From Luteibacter yeojuensis (GTDB lineage: Bacteria; Pseudomonadota; Gammaproteobacteria; Xanthomonadales; Rhodanobacteraceae), in the NCBI RefSeq assembly GCF_011742875.1, contig NZ_JAAQTL010000001.1, positions 372,001-436,000 of the forward strand: a stretch of DNA of 64,000 bases. Direction: 5' to 3'. Under the pieces are notes generated by a model. It saw only the letters and a program-made list of their open reading frames with translations, had not been told where the DNA came from and ran no database searches. Positions 35,694 to 45,425 of the stretch are shown here, piece by piece (the stretch's first letter is position 1; each line of letters starts with the position of its first letter). The position numbers were made by a program, and so were the translations under genes.

Positions 35694-37364
35694 ATGTGCT
35701 CGATCCTGGGGATATTCGGACTGACCGCCGGCGACGACCTCGGCGCCCTGCGCGCACGGGCGATGGAGCTTTCGCAGCGGCAGCGTCATCGCGGCCCGGA
35801 CTGGAGCGGCGTGTACGTGGACCAGGGTGCGATCCTCGTCCACGAACGCCTCGCCATCGTCGACCCGGCCAGCGGCGCACAGCCCCTGCGCTCGGTGGAC
35901 GGCGAGCTGGCGCTGGCGGTTAACGGGGAGATCTACAACCATCGCGAACTGCGCGCCGCCAGCCACTACGCCTTCACCACCGCCTCCGACTGCGAGGTCG
36001 TCAACGCCCTCTACCGCGAGCACGGCACCGACTTCCTCCCCCGGCTCAACGGCATCTTCGCCTTCGCCCTCTGGGATGCGCGACGTCGGCGTTACCTTGT
36101 CGCCCGCGATCCCCTCGGCGTCTGCCCGTTGTACTGGGGGCACGACAGGGAAGGGCGCCTCTACGTCGCTTCGGAAATGAAATCGCTTGTAGGCGTATGC
36201 GCGGACGTCGCACCGTTCCCGCCGGGACACGTCTACGACAGCGAGCGCGGCGAAGCCGTGCCCTACCGCGTGCCCATCTGGCGCGACTACGATGCGACGC
36301 GGGGGGAACCGATGGAGCCCGCGACGCTCCGCGCGGCCTTCGAAGCCGCCGTGCACAGGCAGATGATGACGGACGTGCCGTACGGCGTGCTGCTCTCCGG
36401 CGGCCTGGATTCCTCCCTCGTCGCGGCGGTGGCCGCCGGTTTCGCGCGGCGCCGGGTCGAGGACGACGACAGCGCGGAGGCCTGGTGGCCGCGACTGCAT
36501 TCCTTCGCCATCGGCCTCGAAGGGTCGCCGGACCTGAAGGCCGCGGAGATCGCGGCGGCGGCGCTGGGTACGGTGCACCACGGGTTCCGCTACACGCTGG
36601 AGGAGGGACTCGACGCCTTGCCCGAGGTGATCCGGCACATCGAGACCTACGACGTCACGACCATCCGGGCCTCCACGCCGATGTTCCTGCTCGCGCGACG
36701 GATCAAGGCGATGGGCGTGAAGATGGTGCTGTCGGGCGAGGGTTCGGACGAGGTCTTCGGCGGCTACCTCTATTTCCACAAGGCGCCGTCCGCCCGCGCC
36801 TTCCACGAGGAAACCGTCCGCAAGCTGGACGCCTTGCACTATTACGACTGCCTGCGCGCGAACAAGTCCATGTCGGCCTGGGGCGTGGAGGCGCGCGTGC
36901 CGTTCCTCGACCTCGATTTCCTCGACACGGCCATGGGCTTCGATGCCGAGGCGAAGATGGTGGCCCGCAAGGGCATCGAGAAAGGCATCCTCCGCGAGGC
37001 TTTCGAAGGCGCGCTTCCCGCGGAGATCCTCTGGCGGCAGAAGGAGCAGTTCAGCGACGGCGTCGGTTACGGCTGGATCGACGGCCTGAAGGACCACGCG
37101 GCGAGGCAGGTATCCGACCGCGAGTTCGCCGCCGCGGCCTCGCGCTTCCCGCATAACACCCCGGCCACGAAGGAGGCGTATTTCTACCGCTCCCTGTTCG
37201 AGAAGCACTTCCCGGGCGAGGCCTGCGCGGCCACGGTCCCGGGGGGCAAGTCGATCGCCTGCTCGTCGCCCGCGGCCCTTGCCTGGGACCCGGCCTTCGC
37301 GGCGGCGGCCGATCCGTCGGGGCGGGCGGTGCGCGGCGTCCACCGGGAGGCCCTGGAAAGCTGA
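35694..37364 (+). CDS. asnB: Glutamine-hydrolysing asparagine synthetase B
   Basis: Makes asparagine from aspartate, ATP and glutamine. 556 residues, like E. coli AsnB. The start at 35694 places the glutaminase nucleophile as Cys2 (MCSILGIFG), preceded by AGGAG at 9 nt. The N-terminal glutaminase has RHRGPDWSG, HERLAIVDP, LAVNGEIYNH and SDCEVVNALY. The C-terminal synthetase has the PPi loop LLSGGLDSSL, the substrate region LSGEGSDEVFGGY, and EARVPFLDLDFLD. Preceded by an Asn-rich leader peptide and terminator, so probably controlled by transcription attenuation. Not in an operon with hutF (REP pair between). Confidence 0.97.
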   Translation: MCSILGIFGLTAGDDLGALRARAMELSQRQRHRGPDWSGVYVDQGAILVHERLAIVDPASGAQPLRSVDGELALAVNGEIYNHRELRAASHYAFTTASDCEVVNALYREHGTDFLPRLNGIFAFALWDARRRRYLVARDPLGVCPLYWGHDREGRLYVASEMKSLVGVCADVAPFPPGHVYDSERGEAVPYRVPIWRDYDATRGEPMEPATLRAAFEAAVHRQMMTDVPYGVLLSGGLDSSLVAAVAAGFARRRVEDDDSAEAWWPRLHSFAIGLEGSPDLKAAEIAAAALGTVHHGFRYTLEEGLDALPEVIRHIETYDVTTIRASTPMFLLARRIKAMGVKMVLSGEGSDEVFGGYLYFHKAPSARAFHEETVRKLDALHYYDCLRANKSMSAWGVEARVPFLDLDFLDTAMGFDAEAKMVARKGIEKGILREAFEGALPAEILWRQKEQFSDGVGYGWIDGLKDHAARQVSDREFAAAASRFPHNTPATKEAYFYRSLFEKHFPGEACAATVPGGKSIACSSPAALAWDPAFAAAADPSGRAVRGVHREALES

Positions 37365-37467
37365 GCCTTCCCGCACAAAGCTGTCCGGTGCGGCGTCGCA
37401 GCACTTTTGCTAAGATTCAACGTTTAGCCGGCGTGCTCCAGCGCCGCCATGCCAGGCCAGCCAAATC

Positions 37468-38593
37468 ATGATCGAGACCAATCCGATCCTTGCGCAGATC
37501 GCGGACCTCAAGGGCCGCGTCGAGTCGCTTAGGGGGTATCTTTGACTACGCCGTCAAGAAAGAACGCCTAGAAGAAGTCAATCGCGAGCTCGAGAGCCCC
37601 ACCGTCTGGGACGATCCGAAGCGCGCGCAGGAGCTTGGCCGCGAACGCGCCCAGCTCGACACCATCGTCACCGGCATCGACGAGATGACCGCCGCGCTCG
37701 ACGATGCGAAGGAACTGCTCGACATGGCCGCCGCCGATGGCGACGAGGCCACCGTGCAGTCCATCGTGGAGGACCTGAACAAGGTCGACGCCCGCGTGAG
37801 CAAGCTCGAATTCCAGCGCATGTTCTCCGGCAAGCTCGACGCCGCGCCGGCGTTCGTCGACATCCAGGCCGGCGCCGGCGGCACCGAGGCGCAGGACTGG
37901 GCGGAGATGCTCTTGCGCATGTACCTGCGCTGGGCCGAATCGCGCGGCTGGAAGGCCGAGCTGATGGAAGTCTCCGGCGGCGAAGTCGCGGGCATCAAGT
38001 CCGCCACGTTCCGCGTCGAGGGCGACTACGCCTACGGCTGGCTGAAGACCGAAATCGGCGTGCACCGCCTGGTGCGCAAGAGCCCGTTCGACTCCGACAA
38101 CCGCCGGCATACCAGCTTCACCTCGGTGTTCGTGTCCCCGGAAGTGGACGACGACATCGAGATCGATATCAACCCCGCCGACCTCAAGACCGACGTCTAC
38201 CGCTCCTCCGGCGCGGGTGGCCAGCACGTGAACAAGACCGAGTCGGCCGTGCGTATCACGCACATCCCGACGAACACGGTCGTGGCGTGCCAGACCGAGC
38301 GCAGCCAGCACGCCAACCGCGATCGCGCCATGAAGATGCTGAAGGCGAAGCTGTACGAGCTGGAGGTGCAGAAGCGCAACGCCGAAAAGGACGCGCTGGA
38401 AGCGTCCAAATCCGATATCGGCTGGGGCAGCCAGATCCGCAACTACGTGCTCGACCAGTCGCGCATCAAGGATCTCCGCACCGGCATCGAACGTTCCGAC
38501 ACGCAGAAAGTGCTCGACGGCGATCTCGACGAGTTCGTCGAAGCCAGCCTGAAGGCGGGCCTCGAGGCCGGTTCCAAGCGCGTCGATGCCTGA
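37468..38593 (+). CDS. prfB: Peptide chain release factor 2, with programmed +1 frameshift
   Basis: Terminates translation at UGA and UAA. The reading frame begins at ATG 37468 ([18 protein letters not shown]), reaches an in-frame TGA at 37543, and continues in the +1 frame from 37544 ([12 protein letters not shown]) to 38593: coding join 37468-37542 and 37544-38593, 374 residues. The catalytic GGQ is in [15 protein letters not shown], and the UGA-recognition tripeptide SPF is in [11 protein letters not shown]. lysS follows 57 bp downstream, the common bacterial order. Confidence 0.96.
37531..37545 (+). other. RF2 autoregulatory frameshift site
   Basis: AGGGGG (37531-37536) is the internal Shine-Dalgarno-like stimulator, TAT the 3-nt spacer, CTT the slippery codon, and TGA (37543-37545) followed by C the poorly terminated stop. 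This is the canonical AGGGGG-TAT-CTT-TGA-C arrangement. When RF2 is scarce the ribosome shifts to CTT-GAC and makes RF2. Confidence 0.97.
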
Positions 38594-38601
38594 TCTACCT
38601 C

Positions 38602-38630
38602 CGGGGCGCATCGCCGCCCCGTTTCTCTAC
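38602..38630 (+). terminator. Weak hairpin between prfB and lysS
   Basis: CGGGGCG (38602-38608) and CGCCCCG (38615-38621) form a 7-bp GC stem followed by TTTCTCT. Too short a T-run for a strong terminator; may give partial read-through into lysS. Confidence 0.4.
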
Positions 38631-38650
38631 CAGAAGCCGCCACCCACACC

Positions 38651-40183
38651 ATGACCGAAAACGCCAACGCCACAGCCTCCGCTACCGCAGCCGACGAGAA
38701 CCGCCTCATCGCCGAGCGTCGCGAGAAACTGAAAGCGCTGCGCGCGCAGGGCATCGCCTATCCGAACGACTTCAAGGTCGACAGTTTCGCGGGCGACCTG
38801 CAGGAGGAGTTCGCGGACAAGGATACCTGGACCGCCGAGGCCATCGACGCCGCGCCGCGCCGCGTGGCGGTCGCCGGCCGCATCATCCTGATGCGCGGGC
38901 AGGGCAAGGTCAGCTTCGTGCAGATGCAGGACGGCACCGGCCGCATCCAGCTCTTCGTGCACCAGGGCACCTTGGGCGAGGAGGGCTATGAGGCCTTCAA
39001 GCGCTGGGACCTCGGCGACATCGTCGGTGCGACCGGCGTCGTCATGCGCACCAAGACGGGCGAGCTTTCGATCAGGGTGGACTCGCTCCGTCTTCTGACG
39101 AAGTCGCTGCGTGGCCTGCCGGACAAGCACCATGGCCTCGCCGACGTGGAACAGCGTTACCGCCAGCGCTACGTCGACCTCATCGTCACCGAGGAATCGC
39201 GGCGCACCTTCGCGCTGCGTTCGAAGATCATCAGCCACGTGCGCCGGTGGCTCGAGGACGAGCCGCGCCGCTTCATGGAAGTGGAAACGCCGATGATGCA
39301 CGTGATTCCGGGCGGCGCCACCGCACGGCCGTTCACCACGCACCATAACGCGCTCGACATACCGCTGTTCCTGCGCGTGGCGCCGGAGCTCTACCTCAAG
39401 CGCCTCGTCGTCGGCGGTTTCGACCGCGTCTACGAGATCAACCGCAATTTCCGCAACGAGGGCGTGTCCACGCGGCACAACCCCGAGTTCACGATGCTCG
39501 AGCTGTACCAGGCCTATGCCACTTACCACGAGGTCATGGACCTCACCGAGGGCATGATCCGTTCGGCCGCTGCCGACGTCGTGGGCCATACGCGGATCGA
39601 GTGGGATGGCGCCACCGTGGACCTGGGCCCGGCGTTCCGCCGCTGGCGCATGGAAGACGCGGTGCTCGAACTCAATCCCGAGATCAAGCCGGGCGAACTG
39701 CGCGACCGCGCGGCGATGGCCGGGCATGCGAAGCGGCTCGGTATCCAGGTGAAGCCGTCGTACGGCTGGGGCAAGCTGCTGCTGGAGATCTTCGAGGCCA
39801 CCGTCGAACACACGCTGGTCCAGCCGACCTTCATCACCGATCACCCGGTGGAGGTTTCGCCGCTCGCGCGCGAAAGCGACACCGACAAGGGCATCACCGA
39901 CCGCTTCGAGCTGTTCATCAACGGCAAGGAGATCGCCAACGGCTTCTCGGAGCTCAACGACTCCGAAGACCAGGCGGCGCGTTTCCAGGCCCAGGTGGAC
40001 GCGAAGGACGCCGGCGACGATGAGGCGATGCACTACGACGCCGACTACATCCGTGCGCTGGAAGTCGGCCTGCCGCCGACCGGCGGCCTCGGCGTCGGCA
40101 TCGACCGCCTCGTCATGCTGCTCACCGGCGCGTCGTCGATCCGCGACGTGCTGCTGTTCCCGACCATGCGCCCCGAGGCCTGA
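38651..40183 (+). CDS. lysS: Lysyl-tRNA synthetase, class II
   Basis: Charges tRNA-Lys. 510 residues. N-terminal OB-fold anticodon domain ([20 protein letters not shown]) with an unusually Ala/Thr-rich leader ([12 protein letters not shown]). Class II motif 2 is in [18 protein letters not shown], motif 3 in [15 protein letters not shown]. Starts at ATG 38651. Follows prfB as in E. coli. Confidence 0.96.
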   Translation: MTENANATASATAADENRLIAERREKLKALRAQGIAYPNDFKVDSFAGDLQEEFADKDTWTAEAIDAAPRRVAVAGRIILMRGQGKVSFVQMQDGTGRIQLFVHQGTLGEEGYEAFKRWDLGDIVGATGVVMRTKTGELSIRVDSLRLLTKSLRGLPDKHHGLADVEQRYRQRYVDLIVTEESRRTFALRSKIISHVRRWLEDEPRRFMEVETPMMHVIPGGATARPFTTHHNALDIPLFLRVAPELYLKRLVVGGFDRVYEINRNFRNEGVSTRHNPEFTMLELYQAYATYHEVMDLTEGMIRSAAADVVGHTRIEWDGATVDLGPAFRRWRMEDAVLELNPEIKPGELRDRAAMAGHAKRLGIQVKPSYGWGKLLLEIFEATVEHTLVQPTFITDHPVEVSPLARESDTDKGITDRFELFINGKEIANGFSELNDSEDQAARFQAQVDAKDAGDDEAMHYDADYIRALEVGLPPTGGLGVGIDRLVMLLTGASSIRDVLLFPTMRPEA

Positions 40184-40209
40184 GCCTCGCCATTCCGGAG
40201 TCGTCTTTC

Positions 40210-40509
40210 ATGTGGTATGCCATTGTTGCCCTCGATCATCCGAACTCGCTCGAAAAACGCATGGCTGCTCGTCCCGCCCACCTCGCGCGCCTGAAGGCGC
40301 TGCTTGAAGAGGGGCGACTGAAGCTTGCCGGCCCGTTTCCGGCCATCGACTCGGAAGATCCGGGCGAGGCCGGTTTCGACGGCAGCATGATCGTCGCCGA
40401 GTTCCCGGAACTCGCGGCCGCGCAGGCCTGGGCCGATGCGGATCCTTATGTCGAGGCGGGCGTCTACCGCGAGGTCGCCGTCCGTCCGTTCCGCGTGGTC
40501 CTGCCGTGA
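40210..40509 (+). CDS. YciI family protein
   Basis: 99 residues, ferredoxin-like alpha/beta fold, the YCII family (related to muconolactone isomerase and EthD folds). Typical stretches: [39 protein letters not shown] and [13 protein letters not shown], with the family His/Asp pair in RPAHL and ADADPY. Function not established. It overlaps the BolA-like gene by 4 bp (GTGA). Confidence 0.85.
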   Translation: MWYAIVALDHPNSLEKRMAARPAHLARLKALLEEGRLKLAGPFPAIDSEDPGEAGFDGSMIVAEFPELAAAQAWADADPYVEAGVYREVAVRPFRVVLP

Positions 40510-40769
40510 CCGTCGAGAAGATCGAGCGCATCCGCCGTCTGCTGACGGCGGCCCTGGCCCCGGTCGAGCTGGACGTGATCGACGAGGGCCACAAGCACGC
40601 AGGCCACACGGGCGAGGGCAAGGGGCATTTCTTCGCCCGCATCGTCAGCCGCGCCTTCGCCGGGAAGAACCCGATCCAGCGACACCGCATGGTATACGAC
40701 GCCCTGGCGGAGATGATGCCGGACGGCATCCATGCCCTGTCGATCGAGGCTAAAGCTCCCGGCGAATAG
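40506..40769 (+). CDS. BolA family protein
   Basis: 87 residues from GTG 40506. BolA-like fold with the conserved histidine loop [18 protein letters not shown] and the second segment [19 protein letters not shown]. BolA proteins pair with monothiol glutaredoxins to hold or sense Fe-S clusters; the histidine in RHRMVY is the usual cluster ligand. No glutaredoxin is adjacent. Coupled to the YciI gene. Confidence 0.9.
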   Translation: MTVEKIERIRRLLTAALAPVELDVIDEGHKHAGHTGEGKGHFFARIVSRAFAGKNPIQRHRMVYDALAEMMPDGIHALSIEAKAPGE

Positions 40770-40902
40770 AAACAACAGGTTAGCGCTTTAACTTCATCCG
40801 TATTCGCGTATTGCGCGCGCAGCCCCCCTTTGGCAAAGTGACTGGTCAGCCAGGGGGAGACTCTCGAACGGAGCCCGCGGCCGCGTCCCAACGGAAACCA
40901 TA

Positions 40903-43900
40903 ATGCGTCTGACCACCATCAAGCTGGCGGGATTCAAGTCCTTCGTCGATCCCACCACGCTGCACCTGCCCACCAACATGACCGGTGTCGTCGGCCCCAA
41001 CGGCTGCGGCAAGTCGAACATCATCGACGCCATTCGCTGGGTCATGGGCGAGTCGGCGGCCAGCCGCCTGCGTGGCGACTCCCTCACCGACGTCATCTTC
41101 TCCGGTTCCAGTGCGCGCAAGCCCGTGGGCCAGGCCGCGGTGGAGCTGATCTTCGACAACAGCGACGCCACGATCCAGGGCGAATACGCCAGCTTCGCCG
41201 AGATCTCGGTGAAACGCGTGGTGAGCCGCGACGGCCAGTCCGCCTATTTCCTCAACGGCGCGCGCTGCCGCCGCCGCGACATCACCGACCTGTTCCTCGG
41301 CACGGGCCTCGGCCCGCGTTCCTACTCGATCATCGAGCAGGGCATGATCAGCCAGATCATCGAGGCCGCGCCGGAGGAACTGCGCACGCACCTGGAGGAG
41401 GCCGCCGGCATCTCCAAGTACAAGGAGCGGCGCAAGGAAACCGAGAGCCGCATCAAGTCCACGCGCGAGAACCTCGACCGCGTGCGGGACGTGCGCGACG
41501 AGGTCGAGAAGCAGCTCGACCACCTGAACCGCCAGGCCCGCGCGGCCGAGCGCTGGAAAGCCTTCAAGGAAGAGCACACCCGCCGCGAGGCGGAGTTGCG
41601 CGCACTGGAATACCGCACCCTGCATCGCCAGCACGAAGGCGAAGGCTCGGGCCTGCGCGAGGCCGAACTGGAAATCGAGAAGCACCTCGCCTCGCAGCGC
41701 CAGGTGGAGGCGCAGCTCGAAAGCGTGCGCGAACGCCATCATGGGGCCAGCGAGCACCTCAACCAGGTGCAGGCCGAGGTCTACAAGGTCGGTGCCGAGA
41801 TCGCCCGCGTCGAGCAGCAGGTCCGTCACAACCGCGACCTGAGCGAGCGCCTGACGCGTTCGCGCGCCGACGCCGAGCGCGAACACGAGGAACTGCAGGG
41901 GCACATCGCCGCCGACCGCGAGCAGATCGAAACCCTGCGCATGGCGCTGGCCGAAGGCGAGCCGAAACTCGAAGCCCTGCAGCAGATCCAGGACGAGACC
42001 GGCGAGGCGCAGCGCGCCACCGAGGCGCGCCTGGCCGACTGGCAGCAGCGCTGGGACGCGCACACGCGCGGCGCTTCGGAATCGAGCCGCGCCGCGGAAG
42101 TGGAACGCACGAAGCTGGCCTACCTCGATCGCCAGTCGGTCGACCTGTCGCGGCGCCGCGAGACGCTGGAAGCCGAACAGCGCGCCACCGACGTGGCCGC
42201 GCTGGATGCCGCAGCCGAGCAGCTCGACACCGAACACGAGACGCAGCGCGAGCGCGTGGAGCAGCTCGGTGGCGTGCTCGATCAGCACAAGTCCGCCTAT
42301 GAGGGTGCGCTCGAGGAAGAACGCCAGGTCCAGTCCGCGCTTAACGACGCCCGCCAGCAGCTGCAGACCGCGCGTGGTCGCCAGGCCTCGCTCGAAGCGT
42401 TGCAGACCGCCGCCCTCGGGCAGGAAGAATCCGCCGCCAGCGGCTGGCTCGCCCGCCTGGGGCTCGACCGTTCCCGCCGCCTGGGCGAATCGCTCCAGGT
42501 CGACGCCGGCTTTGAATCCGCGGTGGAAACCGTGCTCGCCGGCGTGCTCGACGGCGTGCTGGTCGATGCGCCCGAAGCGCTCACGGCCGAATTCGAGTCG
42601 CTGGGCCAGGCCGACGTGGCGCTGTTCGCCGGTGCGCAGGGCGGCCCCGGCATGGCCGGTACCTTGGCCGCGCACGTGCGCGGCCCTGTCGCCGCCGTGA
42701 ACCTGCTCGGCAACGTCTTCATTGCCGAATCGGTGGACGAGGCCGCCGCGCGTCTCGGCTCGCTCGCCGCGCACCAGTCGGTCATCACTCGCGACGGCGC
42801 CTGGATGGGCCCGGGCTGGGTCCGCGTGCGCCGCGCGCAGGGCAACCAGGTGGGTGTGCTCGCCCGCGAGCGCGATCTGCGCCAGCTGGCCGAGCAGGTC
42901 GAAACGCTCGAGGCCACCATCGAGGAACGCACCGAACAACTGGAAGGCCTGCGCACGCGCAAGTTCGAAACCGAACGCCAGCGCGACGACGCGCAGCGCG
43001 ACCTCTACGCCGCGCACCGCCGTCTCTCGGAACTCGCCGGCCAGCTGCAGAGTCATCGCGGCAAGATGGAAACGGCGCGGGCGCGCGCCGAAAAGGTGGG
43101 CGGCGAAATCGCCACGATCGTCGACCAGCTCGACGAACTCGAAGGCCAGACCCGCGAAGCCCGCGCGCGCCTCGACGAGGCCGTGGGTCACATGGGCGAT
43201 CGCGAGGACGAGCGCCGCGGACTGGAGAACGAGCGCCGCGAACTGCTCGAAGCGCGCGAGGAAGCGCGCATCAACGCCCGCGAGGCGGCCGACCAGGCGC
43301 ACCAGCTCGCCTTGGGCATGGAGTCCAAGCGTGCGGCGCTGACGTCGCTCGAGCAGGCGCTCGCGCGACTCGACACCCAACTGCGCCAGGTGGTGGCGAG
43401 GCGCGACGAGATCGACCAGCAGCTTGCCGCCGGTTCCGACCCGATCGCCGAACTGGAAGCCGAACGCCAGACCTACCTCGACCAGCGCCTGCTGGTCGAC
43501 CGGCAGCTGGTGGAGGCGCGCCGCGCCCTCGAGGACTGCGACGCCGAATTCCGCAAGCTCGAACAGGACCGCCAGCGCGTCGAGCACATGCTCAACCAGG
43601 TACGCGAGAGCGTGTCCGAGAAGCGCCTCGCCGCACAGGCGCTGCAACTGCGCGCCGAGCAGTTGGCCCAGGCCATCCTTGCCTCGGGTCTCGAACTGGA
43701 GGCGTTGCTGGCCGAGCTGGCGGAGGACGCCGAGCCGGAACGTTGGCAGCAGCAGCTGGTGGACCTGTCGCAGAAGATCGCACGGCTGGAGCCGGTGAAC
43801 CTCGCCGCCATCCAGGAACACGCCGAGCAGTCGCAGCGCAAGGAATACCTCGACGCGCAGCTGACCGACCTCGGCGGCGCGCTCGAAACACTGGAGGGCG

Positions 43901-44403
43901 CGATCAAGAAGATCGACCGCGAGACCCGTCAGCGCTTCAAGGAAACCTTCGACCGCGTGAACGCCGGCGTGCAGGAGCTGTTCCCGCGCCTGTTCGGCGG
44001 AGGTCACGCCTACCTGGAACTCACCGGTGAAGACCTGCTCGATACCGGCGTGGCCATCATGGCCCGTCCTCCCGGCAAGCGCGTGTCCAACATCACCTTG
44101 CTGTCGGGCGGTGAGAAAGCGCTCACGGCGGTCTCGCTGGTGTTCGCCATCTTCGGCCTCAACCCGGCGCCGTTCTGCCTGCTCGACGAGGTGGACGCAC
44201 CGCTGGACGAAGCCAACGTAGGCCGCTTCTCCGCCATGGTCCGCGAGATGAGCGAGAAGGTGCAGTTCATCTTCGTGAGCCACAACAAGGCCACGATGGA
44301 GGCCGCACACCAGCTTTGCGGCGTTACCATGCGCGAGCCGGGCGTCTCGCGCCTCGTCCAGGTGGATCTGGCCGAGGCATCCAAGCTCGCCGGCGTCGCT
44401 TGA
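40903..44403 (+). CDS. smc: Chromosome segregation ATPase SMC
   Basis: 1166 residues, the SMC subunit of the SMC-ScpAB condensin. Walker A GPNGCGKSN at about 32-40, N-terminal coiled coil (about 170-500), hinge domain (about 510-650, GWLARLGLDRSR... to VGVLARERDL), returning coiled coil, then signature LSGGEKAL and Walker B CLLDEVDAPLDEAN in the last 100 residues. The Pro-Asn Glu-rich coils give unusually high Ala/Arg/Glu content. No gene on the opposite strand is supported despite a long antisense frame. Followed by zipA after 22 bp. Confidence 0.96.
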   Translation: MRLTTIKLAGFKSFVDPTTLHLPTNMTGVVGPNGCGKSNIIDAIRWVMGESAASRLRGDSLTDVIFSGSSARKPVGQAAVELIFDNSDATIQGEYASFAEISVKRVVSRDGQSAYFLNGARCRRRDITDLFLGTGLGPRSYSIIEQGMISQIIEAAPEELRTHLEEAAGISKYKERRKETESRIKSTRENLDRVRDVRDEVEKQLDHLNRQARAAERWKAFKEEHTRREAELRALEYRTLHRQHEGEGSGLREAELEIEKHLASQRQVEAQLESVRERHHGASEHLNQVQAEVYKVGAEIARVEQQVRHNRDLSERLTRSRADAEREHEELQGHIAADREQIETLRMALAEGEPKLEALQQIQDETGEAQRATEARLADWQQRWDAHTRGASESSRAAEVERTKLAYLDRQSVDLSRRRETLEAEQRATDVAALDAAAEQLDTEHETQRERVEQLGGVLDQHKSAYEGALEEERQVQSALNDARQQLQTARGRQASLEALQTAALGQEESAASGWLARLGLDRSRRLGESLQVDAGFESAVETVLAGVLDGVLVDAPEALTAEFESLGQADVALFAGAQGGPGMAGTLAAHVRGPVAAVNLLGNVFIAESVDEAAARLGSLAAHQSVITRDGAWMGPGWVRVRRAQGNQVGVLARERDLRQLAEQVETLEATIEERTEQLEGLRTRKFETERQRDDAQRDLYAAHRRLSELAGQLQSHRGKMETARARAEKVGGEIATIVDQLDELEGQTREARARLDEAVGHMGDREDERRGLENERRELLEAREEARINAREAADQAHQLALGMESKRAALTSLEQALARLDTQLRQVVARRDEIDQQLAAGSDPIAELEAERQTYLDQRLLVDRQLVEARRALEDCDAEFRKLEQDRQRVEHMLNQVRESVSEKRLAAQALQLRAEQLAQAILASGLELEALLAELAEDAEPERWQQQLVDLSQKIARLEPVNLAAIQEHAEQSQRKEYLDAQLTDLGGALETLEGAIKKIDRETRQRFKETFDRVNAGVQELFPRLFGGGHAYLELTGEDLLDTGVAIMARPPGKRVSNITLLSGGEKALTAVSLVFAIFGLNPAPFCLLDEVDAPLDEANVGRFSAMVREMSEKVQFIFVSHNKATMEAAHQLCGVTMREPGVSRLVQVDLAEASKLAGVA

Positions 44404-44425
44404 AGCATTATTCGAGGAATCGACC

Positions 44426-45421
44426 ATGAACCCCGCCATCGGCCTCGCCTGGAATCCCGCGGTAGGCATCCCGATGCTCTTCGTCGGCATCGTCGTGCTC
44501 GTGCTGCTCTGGCTGTTCGGCCAGCCGCGCAAGGAGCAGGGCCGACGCAAGCCCGTGCAGGAATCGCCGGAGCGCGCGCGCGAGCGCCGCGAGCCGGTGT
44601 TCGGCGACGAGGCGCAGCCCGGGGAAGACGCGATGGCATCGTTCCCCGCGCGCGACGACGAAGACGCCAACGATCCGCTGTTCAACCCGAAGCCCGCGCA
44701 GGGCGAACTCGACGTCGACCTTCGGGCGGAGCTCGAGCGCCTCGGCGCCTCGCTCGCGGGCGAACGCACCGCCTCCCCGGCACCGGCGATGCCGGAAGAG
44801 CCCGCGCCGCGTCCGGCCCGCGTGGACCCGCGCCTGGACCTGCCGTTCGAGGTCGATGAGCCCATGGCCGCCGCGCCGGCACCGGCACCCGCTCCAACGC
44901 CCGCCCCGCCACCGCCGCCGCCGCCGCGGACGCCGCCGCCGCGATCCGACCTGGGCCGCCGCCCGTCGAACGCGCCGGTCGAGCGGATCGTCAGCCTATA
45001 TGTCGTGGCGCGCGAAGGTAGCCGCTTCAACGGTTCCGATCTGGTCGTCGCGGCGGAGAAGGCCGGCCTCGAATTCGGCGACATGGGCATCTACCACCGC
45101 CTGGTGGACGGTCACCCGGAACAGGGGCCGATCTTCAGCGTGGCCAACCTCGTGAAGCCGGGTAACTTCGACATGGCGCGCATCGCTTCGCTGCAGACGC
45201 CGGGTCTCTCGTTTTTCATGGCGTTGCCGGGTCCGGTCCCGGCCCTGGATGCATGGGACGCGATGCTCCCCACGGCGCAGCGCCTCGCCGAGCTCCTCGA
45301 CGGTCTCGTACTCGACGAGGAGCGCAACGCGCTCGGCCGCCAGCGCATCGCGCACATCCGCGACGAACTGCGGGGCTGGGATCGCGGGCACGAGGGCGAA
45401 GAAATCAAGTTCGGGCAATAG
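44426..45421 (+). CDS. zipA: Cell division protein ZipA
   Basis: FtsZ-anchoring protein of 331 residues. One N-terminal membrane helix (about 14-33, VGIPMLFVGIVVLVLLWLFG), a charged and Pro/Ala-rich linker (PAPAPTPAPPPPPPPR), and the C-terminal ZipA/FtsZ-binding domain from about 190 (VERIVSLYVVAREGSRFNG ... FSVANLVKPGNFD ... PGLSFFMALPGP). In Xanthomonadales the next gene is usually ligA; here it is a PaiB-type gene. Confidence 0.94.
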   Translation: MNPAIGLAWNPAVGIPMLFVGIVVLVLLWLFGQPRKEQGRRKPVQESPERARERREPVFGDEAQPGEDAMASFPARDDEDANDPLFNPKPAQGELDVDLRAELERLGASLAGERTASPAPAMPEEPAPRPARVDPRLDLPFEVDEPMAAAPAPAPAPTPAPPPPPPPRTPPPRSDLGRRPSNAPVERIVSLYVVAREGSRFNGSDLVVAAEKAGLEFGDMGIYHRLVDGHPEQGPIFSVANLVKPGNFDMARIASLQTPGLSFFMALPGPVPALDAWDAMLPTAQRLAELLDGLVLDEERNALGRQRIAHIRDELRGWDRGHEGEEIKFGQ

Positions 45422-45425
45422 ATCC

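Noticed and set aside
40846..45090. Minus-strand open frame of over 1400 codons opposite smc and zipA
   Set aside because: It is the mirror of a long coiled-coil gene in GC-rich DNA where stop codons are rare in the antisense frame. Product is low-complexity with no domain, while smc has all ATPase motifs.
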